Origin: Adenanthera pavonina
Lineage: Eukaryota > Streptophyta > Magnoliopsida > Fabales > Fabaceae
Assembly: GCA_026686845.1 (NCBI GenBank)
Contig: JAIVEN010000012.1
Coordinates: 24,554,501 to 24,618,500 of the forward strand
Direction: 5' to 3'
Length of the DNA: 64,000 bases
The notes under the pieces are model-generated. The model made no database searches and was not told where the DNA came from. It saw only the letters and a program-made list of their open reading frames with translations. The number at the start of each line of letters is the position of its first letter. Positions within the stretch are counted from its first letter, which is position 1. A program made the translations under genes and the position numbers. Shown here piece after piece: positions 22,145 through 34,067 of this stretch.

Positions 22145-23572
22145 GGACACATTTGGTTCAATTCCCTTACCCCTTTGGAATGGGAATGGGTATTCTATTC
22201 CCAATAAAAGTTTGTTTGGTTGGTTTTAAGAGTATAATGCCCTCTCCCATCAGTACTCCTCATTCCAGAAAATTTGGAGTTCTGATTCCAGATCCAGACC
22301 CCATCCTTTCTCATTCCTAGTGGTGGAAATCCTAAACTGTACAATTATACCCTTCCTTAACCATCATTAATGCCAGACCACCATCCTTCCTTAACTTCGT
22401 CGTCACACCTCCGTCACTTGCAGATTGTTGTTATGATTTTGCATAGAATCAGTATGGACCCTTTGGTTGAAGCTCCATCGCCGGTGACTCATTCTCTGGT
22501 GTCCAAGATCACCCCTTGCAATGAAGACCAGTCGCTGCAAAGGAACCATGCGAATTCAAAGGACGATCGATTCAACCGCAGTTGCGATTTCCTCCTAAAG
22601 CGGTCCTACTTGTTTGGATTCGAAAGGAGCTTGGCATCGGAGAGAATGGTGATGGAGCCGGCAACAACATTGCCGTGGTGGTACCACCGGAGGGGAAGCA
22701 GCAGCAGCTTCTGGAGCAAAAGGTCATCGCCGTTTGGATCATTGGGGAAGCCAAGAGTGTTCTCGTTCAGATACTACAAAGGGATGAAGTCGTCGTTCCT
22801 CTAGCGACGAGGGTTCTTCCCTTTGTCGGAGTCAAGCATGAGGTCATACAATGGGGGAGGAAGCTCGTCTCGACGAAGCAAGTCAATAGCAAGCCCAATG
22901 TTTTTGAGGTCGTCGGCGGCGTTGGCAACAGCGGGAGTGGCAGCTTTCTCATCAAGCCGGTTGAGGTGCGGCAACCCGGAGGGATTGCTATCACCAAAGA
23001 GATAAAACAGGAGATAAAAAAGAAAAAGGGGTAAGCAGGAGTGGGAATTACTCAATTTTGTTTCGTTGGGAAAATTGGGCGGAGGGGGGGACACGTGGAA
23101 GGGAGTGATTGGTGAGGAGATGGTCGGAGATGGAGATGGAGAAAAGAAGAGAAGGAGGAGAATGGGAAAATAGTAGGGGTATTTCTATATTCTTATTTTT
23201 ATTTGTATTTAATTAAGCATAAAAAAATAAATTTGATTCCAACCATCTTAATATGATACTAAATATAAACATATTTATGATCATCAATATTTTAATCCAT
23301 TACATTCCCAACTATTCCAATTAGTTTTTATTTGTATTTAATTTTATTGATGTTAGGCTAAATTTTTACCTAGGGATAATTATGACTTTTTACACATTAT
23401 TCACACTCTCATTCCATCCTTTTCTTATGAATAACCAAATAAATTCAAGTTGTTAGCTATGTCTTTTCCATAGTGAACCAAACAAAATTTGGTTTACAAG
23501 ATTCCATTCCATTCCATTCTTAACCATTCCATTCCAATCCATTCTCAATGATTCTATGAACCAAACGGGCCC
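22145..23572. mobile_element. PIF/Harbinger-like non-autonomous element (about 1.43 kb) with a GC-rich cargo
   Basis: Ends GGACACATTTGGTTCA and the inverted TGAACCAAACGGGCCC are flanked by TAA (22142-22144 and 23573-23575). The interior from about 22370 to 23040 is much richer in G+C than its surroundings and is open in several frames on both strands, which suggests a captured host gene fragment. One minus-strand frame (22801-23094) contains DDLKNIGLAIDLLRRDELPP, which reads like genuine protein but which I cannot assign. No transposase is seen. Confidence 0.65.
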
Positions 23573-23575
23573 TAA

Positions 23576-24395
23576 GTTTTTTTTCGCCAACCAAAACCAA
23601 AAGTATCAAGTTTACAGCTTTATTTTTGAAAGATATTATAACATTTAAAAATATTAATGGGATTATATTTATATTTACATTTTATAAAATATAAATCTTT
23701 AGTATATTATCTCTGTCTGACATGGCAAGCACATTAATAATTTTTTTTCTGAAACTTACTCTCCTTCCTTCCCCCAACACACACACACACAAAGACTCTG
23801 GAAGTGGAAGTGAGAGGGGTTAGTGGAGGGAATTTTTTTTTCCCCATTTACATACCAAAAAAAATTATACAAAGATTCCATTTATTTTGCCAACAAACTA
23901 AACATGTTTTTAAAAGTCTAATTCTGTTAATTTTGTTCTCCCATTTTCATTTCCTTTCCTATTTCTATTCTATTAAAATACTTTCACCATACCAAATGTA
24001 TAAGATTGATAAAGTAAAAAGGCTGGGGAGAGGAAGATGTGAGTTCTAACCTCTATGTGCCAATCACATGGATAAAGATTGGACTCATAATTCTCTCTCT
24101 CTCTCTCTCTCTCTGTACTTTAACAACAATACACTTTATAGGGAATCTGATCAAATAGTTAAATAGGTTTGAATTATTATATATATATATTTAGATCAAA
24201 CCAATTATAAGAAAAAAAGAAAATGTACATGGCAATGGCTGCATCATAGTTTGGACCAATATTTCCTTCGATGGCCAAGTCGTCAATTGAGGAGAGGGAC
24301 ATCAAATAGCAAGACCAGCAGGACATATATAGGTTCCACCACCATCTCTGTCTCTCTCTTCAATAGATCATTGAAGACCAAAGTCTCCAGAACTT
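23576..24395. other. Spacer and 3' flank of gene 3 (left end of unit 3)
   Basis: AT-rich with a CT microsatellite at about 24091-24113. From about 24225 it matches the flanks of genes 1 and 2 (ATGGCAATGGCTGCATCAT and a degenerate minisatellite). It contains the remnant of the 3' palindrome: CGTCAATTGAGGAGAGGG (about 24282) against TCTCTCTTCAATAGATCA (about 24353). The small + strand frame at 23804-24049 has no family resemblance. Confidence 0.55.
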
Positions 24396-27300
24396 CTATG
24401 CTAATACAGAATAGGCTGATATAGAATAGAGTGGTCGATCATTCCAGCAAACAAACAGACAATGATCATGCTCTATAAGTTTGTATCCTCTTCCATAACT
24501 CTGCAATGGCCTCGTTGCCTGCAACATCCTTGCATAACACAAAGCTCTTCTCTGAAACCCAGCTAGTTCAAGCCTTTTGACCAATGTCTCAGCTTTCTCG
24601 TGCCTCTCTTTTCTCTCAACTCCCTCACAGGCAATGATGTTCTTGATTTCTTCTCCCAGAAGCATCCTCTCCATTATGGTTCTCTCTGCTTCTCTTGCTT
24701 TCGGAACATTGGCTTCCAAGCAATCAAACAGTGCACCGTAGAAGAGCAGTGCATTCTCGAGCCTCTTCAAGAGGTTAGGGTCATTGGTGTTTGATTCTTG
24801 CTCAGTGACTACCATCAACCTGGGTTTTAGGTTCCATATTGCATGTAGAAAATTCTCCATCTTTGGGGAAGCACATGGAGAAAGAGTTGAATCAGGACTA
24901 GCTCTGATCTTAAGTTTCTCCAGCAACCCTGCAACAAAAACCTATTGATCATCAATATAAAATATAAAAAGAATAAAGAGTTGTAAGCCTTGAATAATAT
25001 GACTCAGAATTCGCAGGATTTATATTAATGCATAAAACCTATTCTAGTTTGGCATTCATGCACACAAATAATGGTTTTTAGACACCTAATCTAACTCAGT
25101 TGATTAAATGGGTTGGCTAAAATACCCTCGATTGATCGAGATGAACCAAAAAAATTAAGAAAATTATATCAAAGGATCAGATCTAAAAATGGGTTTGAGT
25201 TTTCATATTGCATTTAGAAAGTACTACCGCCTTTTTATTTTTTCGATTGAGAAAATTCTCCATCTTAGGAGAAGCACAATGAGATATAGCTGTCAAGACT
25301 AGGTCTGATCCTAAGTTTCTCAAGCAATTTTGCAAAACCCTGCCGATTGATCATTTGGTATTCTTAAAAATAATTAAAATTTTTAAGATTAATTTAAACA
25401 TTAAATTTTTTGAAGATCTAAATTCAAGTAATTTTTTCTTATAAAGAGGGAATTGGATCCAGTATATAATAATGAAAATTTAAATTCTTAAATCAGACAA
25501 AATACTTTTCATCATACAAGATTCAAATTTTTGGACCCTATTTCCTAATACCTAGGTTTTGTCCCTCCATTTGATTAAATAAGTGACCATGACCTTGCAA
25601 ATAAATCTAATATTCCAACCATAGTTTGTATACATTGAACCGTATAATCAGCTTTCTTCACAAAAATTAAAACAAGTCCTGTAATATATCTCAAATATTT
25701 TTTTCTAAAAAAAAGTTTATACTATTAAACAGAAAGTAAAGGAATGATTGACAACTATTAGGGGTGAATATGGGCCGGGCCGGGTTTGACCCCCGCCCGA
25801 TGCCTGCCCCGATGTTCTTCGGGCCAGTACCGGGTCAAGTATCGAGCTGGCTCGATATTATATATATATTTTTTTAAAAATTAAAAAATAAAAAATTATT
25901 TAATAATAAAAAAATATACTTATTTATACTTAAAAATAGATTTTATTAAAACATAATCTTAGCCAAAAAATAATTTTTTTTAAAATTTATGAATATTTAA
26001 CCATTATACATTATTTTTACATAAATATTAAGGTAAAAAACTAATTCAAAATTTAAAAAATATTTGAAACATTAAAATCTTAAAATGTTTTTATAATATT
26101 TACATAGTAAATGTATTATATTAGATATATGAAGAATAAAAATCCTACAAAATCAATTAAGATATATAAAATAATTGAAAGAAATTAAAAAAAATTACAT
26201 ATATATATATATAGTTCGGGCCGGGCCGGGGTTAGGGTGTCTGACCCTAACCCCGGCCCGGCCCGAAAGTTGGTCTGGCCCGATTGACCAGAAAGTGGTC
26301 AGGCCGGATCGGGCCATTCGGGCTCGAGCCAACATGTTCACCCCTAACAACTACCAATGGGAAAGAAAAAAAAATTTAATGTCAAAATTCATTAATTATT
26401 GTTTATGACAAAAAAAGCAAAAAACTTATATGCTTTTTTTATATATTTTTTGTATTATTTTTAATTAAAAATTAATATGTAGACATTTATAACAAGTACA
26501 AATTTAGTGCTTAATCATACACTATAATGATTAGATTTATAATGTGTTAAAAAAAAATCTACATGATAACTTTTAATTTAAAAATAATATAAAAAATATA
26601 TAAGAAAAATTATATAAGTTTTTTTTCAAATAAAATCATATACTATTATATACTTGGGGTAAAATGATGTTTAGATTCCTACAAGATGAGAATCCCATGG
26701 ATCTGATTATATTTAGACCCCGTTTGGTTTAAACTATTAAAAAGAATTTCTATTTTATTATAGTATGCAAATTGAAATGTGTAAAATTTATTGTATATTT
26801 ATTATAGTACTTGCCCCTTTTATTATTATTTTTTATTTATTTAGAAGCATAAAAAATAATTTTACATTCACAAAATCACTTTTTTAATTACGTTCTCTTT
26901 TGTTCATTCCATCCTACAATATCCTCAATATTCAACAACAGCGCGAACCAAATAAATATGATTCGAAAGATCGATTGTATATTACTAGATGAAATCAACG
27001 TGAAACAGCCCTACCTGCAGGAGAATTAATCGCACTTGTGATCGTTTTATCATCAGCAGCGAGAAGAGAATGAAGCTGAAGCACAGAAACGATAGCAAGA
27101 GGCTCTCCGTGCTTCAAATTCAATTTATCGATCGTCAGATTCTCCAATTTGCAGGCCAATGGATAAAATCGAAAAGGGAAGCTCAATTTCTCAGCTTCCA
27201 CCATCAAAAGAAACCCCGTCTGTTCCAGAACCTCCTTCTTCTCGTGAATCCCAGTGATTTTCAGAAACGGCAGAGGCTGATTGCTCGCTTGATACTGCTC

Positions 27301-28054
27301 CTTCAAGGTATTAAGAAGATGGATCCACTGTTCTGGATCTGAAGCATTTAAGTCAATCACATGAATCACCGATTCGCCTCTCATGGCTTCAGCGATGGCG
27401 TAATTCGAGATCCAGTATGAGAACATCAAGAAGGGACACATCTCCCGGAACAGCTTCCTCGCAAGCACTTGCTCCGACGCCGACAAGCGATTCGTCATAC
27501 GGAGTGATTCCGACAGACCGGGGATGTACTTATTGAGTATCCGGTGAGCGAGGCCCTCGTTGGCGTAAGTGGCGACGCGTTGAAGGGCGTCGCCGTTGGG
27601 GGCGGCGAGAGTGGCGATTTTCTGGAGGGTAGATAGTGCGGTCATGATGTCGCCGGCTTCGGCAAGCTTAACACAGTTGGGGAGAAGACGGCTAATCAGT
27701 ATCCCCTTCGCTTCCCATTCCATGTCTGCGAGCCACTGGTATGTTGAGCTTGAACTTGAACTTGAACCTAATCAGTAATCAAGCAACACACAGATTAATT
27801 AGGAAAATAAGAGTTAAATTCTCTTTTGGTTTGTGTAGAGGCTGGATGTCATGTGTGTAATTTGGGATTTGGATTTACTGACTTTTCAGTATAATATTCT
27901 CTTGAACAGAACAATTTCTTTAATTTATATACTCATTATAAGCTCACAGATATGTAGTTTTATTAATTAATATCCCTAACACTCAAATGTATAAAGCAAT
28001 GCATACAAACTAATATCTGGAGGGGAGAAATAGATAGAATATACCTGCATCCAT
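24396..28054 (-). CDS. SCL3-like: SCL3-like GRAS protein, array gene 3 (class A, altered SAW domain)
   Basis: Coding exons: 28045-28054 (ATGGATGCAG), 27015-27767 and 24396-24928, predicted 431 residues. The start is MDAGSSSSSSSTYQWLADME. The VHIID block IHVIDLNASDPEQWIHLL is the most canonical of class A, with the Trp retained. LLKITG- and PFYRE-type regions are intact (FLKITGIHEKKEVLEQ, FPFRFYPLACKLENL). The end is abnormal: the Trp of the W-x7-G pair is Leu (AETLVKRLELAGF, TGG to TTG), and a 15-bp tandem duplication plus TGG to TAG makes the protein end YSISAYSVLA instead of SAWKF. Both changes hit signature tryptophans of the SAW motif, so protein function may be impaired though the frame is open. 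Intron 1 is the shortest of the array (277 bp). Intron 2 (24929-27014) is about 2.1 kb, swollen by a partial exon duplication and a hAT-like element. Confidence 0.85.
25190..25350 (-). pseudogene. Relic copy of the exon 3 start inside intron 2 of gene 3
   Basis: This intron segment repeats the start of exon 3 (24830-24960). Shared strings include CATATTGCATTTAGAAA, AAAATTCTCCATCTTAGG, GAAGCACA, TCTGATCCTAAGTTTCTC and the acceptor-side TTTTGCAAAACC followed by GATTGATCAT. It carries small indels and a short T-rich insertion (about 25228-25250), so it cannot act as a normal exon. It shows that intron 2 grew by a local duplication that included the exon 3 splice site. Confidence 0.8.
25759..26346. 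mobile_element. hAT-like MITE (588 bp) in intron 2 of gene 3
   Basis: The ends TAGGGGTGAATATGGGCC and its inverted partner GTTCACCCCTA are flanked by ACAACTAT (25751-25758) and ACAACTAC (26347-26354), an 8-bp duplication with one mismatch as expected for hAT elements. GC-rich ends (GGCCGGGCCGGG blocks) enclose an AT-rich centre. The small + strand frame across its right end is an artefact of the terminal repeats. Confidence 0.85.
26347..27014. other. Remainder of intron 2 of gene 3
   Basis: AT-rich intron sequence. A segment at about 26698-26960, bounded by CCCCGTTTGGTTTAAAC and GCGAACCAAATAAA, may be another MITE, but no target duplication is visible. Confidence 0.4.
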
Positions 28055-29800
28055 TGTGAATAATAATACAGCAGAGAGACTTGAAATTGTTTAGTCCAGG
28101 GAGCAAAAACTGGATTAAAGGGGTTTGTTTTATAGAATTTGAGATGAAGGAATCTTGCTTTCATTTGCTGACAAAACGCAAGTTTGATGTTTTTGCCATT
28201 TATATTGTTGCATGCTTCTTGCCAAGGAATAAAAAAATTTAGGAGAGTGAAACAATGGTATATTTTTCTTTGTTATATATGAACAATGAGGCATAAACAT
28301 CTTTTTTTCTTCTAATCTATGGAAATAGATAGCTACAAACAAAGTGCTTCTTTCCAAACGATTATGTTTACACAGAAACGTTTCTCCCAAGAGTCCTTGG
28401 ATGTCGCAAGAATAATTTTAGAACCCTATGTCATAAGATATTATTTATCATATGATTCTTTTCTGAGCATAGTGATCTTGCCGTTTAGATAGTATATAGT
28501 AAAGTTGTCTTAGTAGTGAGAAACAAACCTGTCTTGTAAGTTGTAACATAGTAGTTTCTATCTACATATTTGTCCATAAATTAGGTTTTCAACCAAAAGT
28601 TAAAGATGTAGATGGAAACTCCTATTTTCCTTTCACAGTCTTTATCTTCTGGTTCAAAACTTAATTTATGAGCAAATATGTCGATAGAAACTAAATTAGT
28701 AAATGGGTTTGGATTTGGACACACTACTAAGACAAAGTTAAAATAATTAAATGTTTACCATGCTAATCCCCATATTAGTCATGTAGAGAATTATTCTGGT
28801 GAAAAACAAAATTATCTTTACATTTTTGGACAAAAAGTCTTCATTTGTTTAATATATTAATCCCCATATTAGTTTTGTTCCCCAATATTTTATTAATTTA
28901 ATATATACAATAAAATACTAGTATATAGTAAGTTTATTCCTCAAACTCTCTGCAATGCACAAGAAAATGTGTCTAATTTCTTTTCATATTCTTGAAGTTA
29001 TTATGAATTTAGAAATGACCCAAATATCTCTATGTATGGTAATTATGTATTTGCTAAAAAAAAAAAAAGCTTGAATGCACATGTAGTTAATTATTTTGTG
29101 ATATAATAAAATAAAAGAAGTAATAAACCTCTTTGGTCTAGAATAAAAATGCAGACATTAATTACTATAAGTTTTACATAATTAGTGTGGATGTAGACAT
29201 TAATTACTCTAAATTACCAAATTAGTCAATCAATTTAAGTTGGCTTTCGTTTTTGAAAGAGAGATTTCTTGTTATCTTAGCCTTAACAAGGTGATTCTGT
29301 TGGTGTTTACTAGGGCCAAATTTTTTTTTTTTTTTTTTACAAACTAGGGCCAAGATTTTTGTAGCTTTGTGTTCAGAGATGTGTACTTTGGTTAAGAAAA
29401 AAGAAAGAAAAATCTCAAATTATCTAGTAGCTTAATTAAGAAGAAAAACTAAAATTTTTAATGAATTCTTCCGAATCTATTGTGCAATTAAGAGGAAGGG
29501 TTGAAAACAATAGCATGATGCATTGCCCCAACCAAGGAGAATTACTCTATGCAAACAGATGAAGTAGGATTTACACACACACACTCTTGCACACATGCTT
29601 GTGCACGCACACACATTGAAGATTGTGATGAAGCAAAGTAATATGTGGAAAGTGGATTTCTAAAAGATATATGGATTTCGGTGAAGTGCTAGTTTAATTC
29701 AGAAAAGTAAACAAGATCTAGTGAGAGTAGAAGAAGCACACATCAAATTTACAGCGATTCTCTTTTTTTTTTTTTTTTCTTTGTTCTGAAAATTTACAGT
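28055..29800. promoter_or_regulatory. Promoter-side region of gene 3
   Basis: TATAAAA on the minus strand (28128-28134) lies about 75 bp before the ATG, as in gene 1. Sister blocks include ATTTCTTGTTATCTTAGCCT (29264), CCAAGGAGAATTACTCTATG (29532) and GTGAAGTGCTAGTTTAATTC (29683). A pure T run sits near 29322-29338. No gene is seen. Confidence 0.65.
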
Positions 29801-30517
29801 GATTCAGATCAAGGAGATTCTATGTCCGCTCTCCAAACACAGAATAAGGAAAGAATTTTTATGTAATGAAATCACAATAGCTTTGAGTTGTTGCCACCAT
29901 GGCAGGATATTTTTTTTTTCCCCTTTTCCAAGTCTGATCGTCTGATCCATATTTGGATTTGAGAAGGTCAAGAGAGTATACTTATGAACTACTTTCTGTT
30001 TCTTCACTTAGTTGCATTGAATCCTCGATTAATGACATGAATCGCAGTTCCAATACCATAGTCCAAAGCTTAAAACTGAATGAAAGAAATTAGTTGCAAT
30101 AATGTGGTGAAAATGCTTCTGAATTTATTTTTCTGTTATGCAAGATTACACATACAAGTATAGTGGCTTGAGGTTGTTATGACAGCTCATTCTTCACTGT
30201 CAAACTCAAATTATTCTTTTGGTTGTGGATGAAGAGTATCCTTGCCAACAACACTGACTAATCTCCATTGGGATAATGAAGATAAAGGGTAAGCTTCTCC
30301 CAATTAGGTTTGTTCCATACACAGGCTAGGAATCGAACTTCTTACCATTTACTTAAGGGACTCAAATTAATTTACATGTATAGATAGTCAACAAACACAA
30401 ATTAAACAATGCCACTGATATCGAATCATGCTTAACATAAAATATTGTTCTGCATAATGCTCTTGCAAATTTTATCTTATTATATTTTATTGACCAGGTC
30501 TACCATGAAATTTTTCC
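29801..30517. repeat. Junction of units 3 and 4; 3' flank of pseudogene 4
   Basis: Matches 38540-39073 downstream of gene 5, with shared blocks such as TTGCCACCATGG (29889 and 38643), CAATACCATAGTCCAAAGCTT (30052) and CTGAATGAAAGAAAT (30077 and 38815). It marks the edge between two adjacent repeat units. Confidence 0.65.
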
Positions 30518-33500
30518 TCAGACCCTCCAGGCTGATGTAGAATAGAGTGGATGATTGTTCCAGCATGTAAACAGACATTGACTGTTGTCTATCAACTTGT
30601 ATCCACGCCCATAGCTCTGCAATGGCCTCGTTGCCTGCAACATTCTCTCGTAGTCCATAGGCACCTTCATGAAGCCAGCCAATTCAAGGGATGGATGCCA
30701 TGTCTTAAGAAACTTCCTATGCCTCTCTTTTCTGTCAACTCCATCACAAGCAATAATGTTCTTTATCTCCTCCCCAAGAAGCATTCTCTCCAGCATGATT
30801 CTCTCTACTGCTCTTTCTTTTGGAACATTAGCTTCCAAGCAATCAAACTGAGCAGCATAGAAGTTCAGTGCCTTATCAAGCCTGTCAATCAAAGAGAACC
30901 CATTATTATCTGATTCTTGTTCTGTAATCACCATCAACATAGGTTGGAGTTTCCAAATGCTACTTAGAAACCGTCTCATCTTAGGTGAAACACATTGTGA
31001 AACATTGGGTGGCAAAACTGAATCAGGACTGATTCGATCATCAACTGCCAGAAGAGAATGTAGCTGAAGAACAGAACTTCATTTTCTCAAAGCAAAGGGG
31101 TTCTCCTGGCTTCAAAGGCAAATTCTCAAAGCAAAGTTTCTCCAATTGGCTCACAGCGGAGTAGAAGTGGAAGGGGACCTTCATTTTCTCAGCTTCTTGA
31201 ATTAATTGAACCCCATATGTTCCAAAACCTCTTTATTCTCATGAATCCCAGTGATCTTCAGAAAAGGTATCAGGTTTCCTTGCCGTTGTTCTTTCATACT
31301 ATGAATAAGAAATATCCATCGAGTAGCATCACAGGCATTGAGATCGATAATATGAAACACTTGTTCTCTTTCCATGGCATCAAGAATGCCTGATTGGTGA
31401 TCAGATAAGCGAACTTCAAGAACGGGCAAAAGTCAAAGAACAACTTTCTGGCATACTGTTGTTCTAAGGTTGACAAGGATTTGATACATGTAGGGCTTCA
31501 GGTGCACCACGAATATGCTTGACCAGCCTGTAAGCAAACCCCTTATTTAAGTGGTTAGCTACCCTCTGCATTGGATCAGCATCAGGGGCGGCAACACTGG
31601 CAATCTTCTCGAGTGCAGCACTTGCATTATCAAACTCTCGATTTTCAATATGCCTAGCGCAGATCGCCAGGTGACGAGTTAAATATAAGCCCGTCTTCCC
31701 CTTTCATGCTTCTGAGGTATTGCATTGGTGAATCTATTCAAGGAGAGAGATGAATTAAGAAGCACTAACACACATATGAGATACAAGCGAACACGACAAA
31801 ATTTGAAGTGTTGTTTAATAGTGTTTGGTTGACTGTTATCTTAACCTGAATATCATTTTTTATACCGGTATTCAATGTGTCTGTTATCATTTAAAAATGC
31901 AGAGAAAAAAGGTGGTTAATATTATTATTCAATCTGCCTCTTGTCATTCATGATTGAAGGGCCAGGGGCTAGGTTTATTAGGCTTGACCACAAGAAGAAG
32001 CAAAATAAGAGTAAGAATTTGGCCAAAATAAGATATTATGATGCAATATAGAGACTGAGTGATCACTACCGATAGAGAAGAATCTTACCGGATTATTTCA
32101 TGTAAGCAGAACCTTCAAGCATATGAAGCATAAGGTATAGTTTTGGGCGGTACTCATATCTAAAATTTATCTAAATTTAATTTCCATCATCATTACTTTT
32201 GCTGACTTTTATAAATTTCAATAATATTCTTTCTTAAAACTTCCATCTTTCATAGTATGCTGATGAATGGCATCCAGATAACAAAGTGCGAGATATTATA
32301 TTCTTAAAGAATTATTCAGGGAAGGAACCAGAAAATATGGCACGGAGGATGCGTAATTTCAGTGGATAGGCTTAAGCATGTGTTGGAGACTTCTAAAAAT
32401 TAAATGGAACAAATAAAAAATTTGATGTGTTTGTATTATGTGTACGTGTTTGTGTTTTTTTCTTTTCTTTTACCCCTCTCCCTCTTCTTTTTTTTTTTTT
32501 AAGGATGAAATAGATGGCCAGTTGGGGTTAGTTGTAGTTGCCTCCATGTCCCACTAAATAGGTCTGTTCTTGGATTTGTTCACAGATAAGATTTCAAATT
32601 TTTATGGGTGTAAAGAAAATAATAGATGGACATGTACCTCATGAACTAATTCTACTCGTTGCAGAGGATTTCACAAACTGAGGTGTTTCACAAGATCAAA
32701 TATGTATGACCCGTGAAGGACTAAACAGCAGATTTTTTTTTCTTTTTTATTTTAAGTATTGACGCATTTTGATGCAAACAAATAACAAACGACTCTTTTG
32801 ACACTCCTGATTTTATGTGCTCACAATGACATTTTCACAAAGGGAATTCGTGAAAATAAGGGTATGTTTGATAGTGTTTTAAAAAACAGTTTTCTTGTTT
32901 TCAAAAACAGAAAACTCATAAAACTTGTTTGGTAAACCTGTTTTCTAAAAGCTGTTTTAAAAAACAGAAAACAGTTTTGTACAGAAAACTCAGAACACCT
33001 TTTAGGTGTTTTGTAGTTTTTGTTCTGGAAAACACAAGGAAAGATGAGAAACATCCACCTCATTAATGATAAAGTTATAAATTTTGAATAACTCATCTAT
33101 TACTTACTAATTATGATTTTGAGAACAATTATTCAAATAGATTTTTATTTTCTTGTTTTTAAAACAGTTTCTTGAAAACAGTTTTACAAAACTGTTTTTA
33201 AGAACAGAAAACAGGAAACACTATCAAACAGGCCCTAAGTATTCAGAAAAAAGATTCAATATCGACGAAAGAAAAATTAAACAAAAGAAAAAAGAAAGAA
33301 AGTTCTATACCAACACTTTTTCCTATTTTTTTTATTAGTCACATCCTAAAAATTTGTTATAATTCTAAATATAAGTCACATTTTATAAGTTTTTTGAGCA
33401 TTAATTATTTTATTTCCAAAATGTTCTTATTAATCATAAGAGAGAATGTGAATTGTTTGAATTTGTAATATTTATTAGAGGGTAAAGATGAAAAATATAT

Positions 33501-34067
33501 TAATTTTAAGACAATTTTAATGATATAACAAAATTTTTTTAATTTTGATGGGATAGTTAAAAGTGACTTACATTATTAAGAAGTAATGTACTTCCTCATA
33601 ATTTACGGTGGAAACTTGTTGTACTGAGTAGGAAAAGATAAAGGGGGAATTACATCCTGGGACCAGCATCTCAAATTAATCACAAAGGAGGACTTTTAAC
33701 TAAAAACCAGTGATAAAAATGAAAGATTGAGTTGTAAAATTAAAAGAACAAGTAATAAAAAATTTTACTTTGTAATTAATTTGATATATTAGTCCCAAGA
33801 TGTAATTCCCCAGAGATAAATATGGTTCACGGAACATCTTTATTCTTTTCTATTTCCTCTTATTCAAGACTCCTACTCCTCTACATATTAGGCGCGCGCG
33901 TGCCCACACATACAGATGCACACAGCAATTTGTATTTTTCACAAAATTATATGAACAGTGTGCTTTACTCCCTTAGGCTGTGTGCAATATTACGATACTT
34001 GAGATCTTGTTCCATTCTAAAACTTCTCAAAAGAAGCTCAAATCCGAGAGTGTATAACTGCATCCAT
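30518..34067 (-). pseudogene. SCL3-like GRAS pseudogene, array copy 4 (class B)
   Basis: The main body is 30518-31733, with a first-exon remnant at 34058-34067. The last 165 codons remain open and end STSAWRV, with W-x7-G intact (KTWHPSLELAGF). Upstream, comparison with gene 5 shows at least four frame breaks: a net 10-bp insertion near 31078-31095, and single-base deletions near 31213, 31385 and 31478. The first-exon donor reads ATGGATGCAG|TTATAC where genes 3 and 5 have GT, so the splice donor is also lost. The acceptor side (TTGAATAG at 31734) is still present. Intron 1 holds the second 376-bp MITE. It belongs to class B because the linker is deleted as in genes 5 and 6. A shortened C-terminal product is possible but unlikely to act as a GRAS regulator, since the VHIID region is broken. 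Confidence 0.9.
32860..33235. mobile_element. PIF/Harbinger-like MITE, 376 bp, copy 2
   Basis: Ends GGGTATGTTTGATAGTG and the inverted CACTATCAAACAGGCCC are flanked by TAA on both sides (32857-32859 and 33236-33238). It has the same length and internal pattern as 5882-6257, and its termini and target duplication are better preserved. It lies in intron 1 of pseudogene 4. Confidence 0.88.

Noticed and set aside
26175..26408. Small + strand frame rich in Arg/Pro
   Set aside because: It crosses the right terminal repeat of the hAT-like element.
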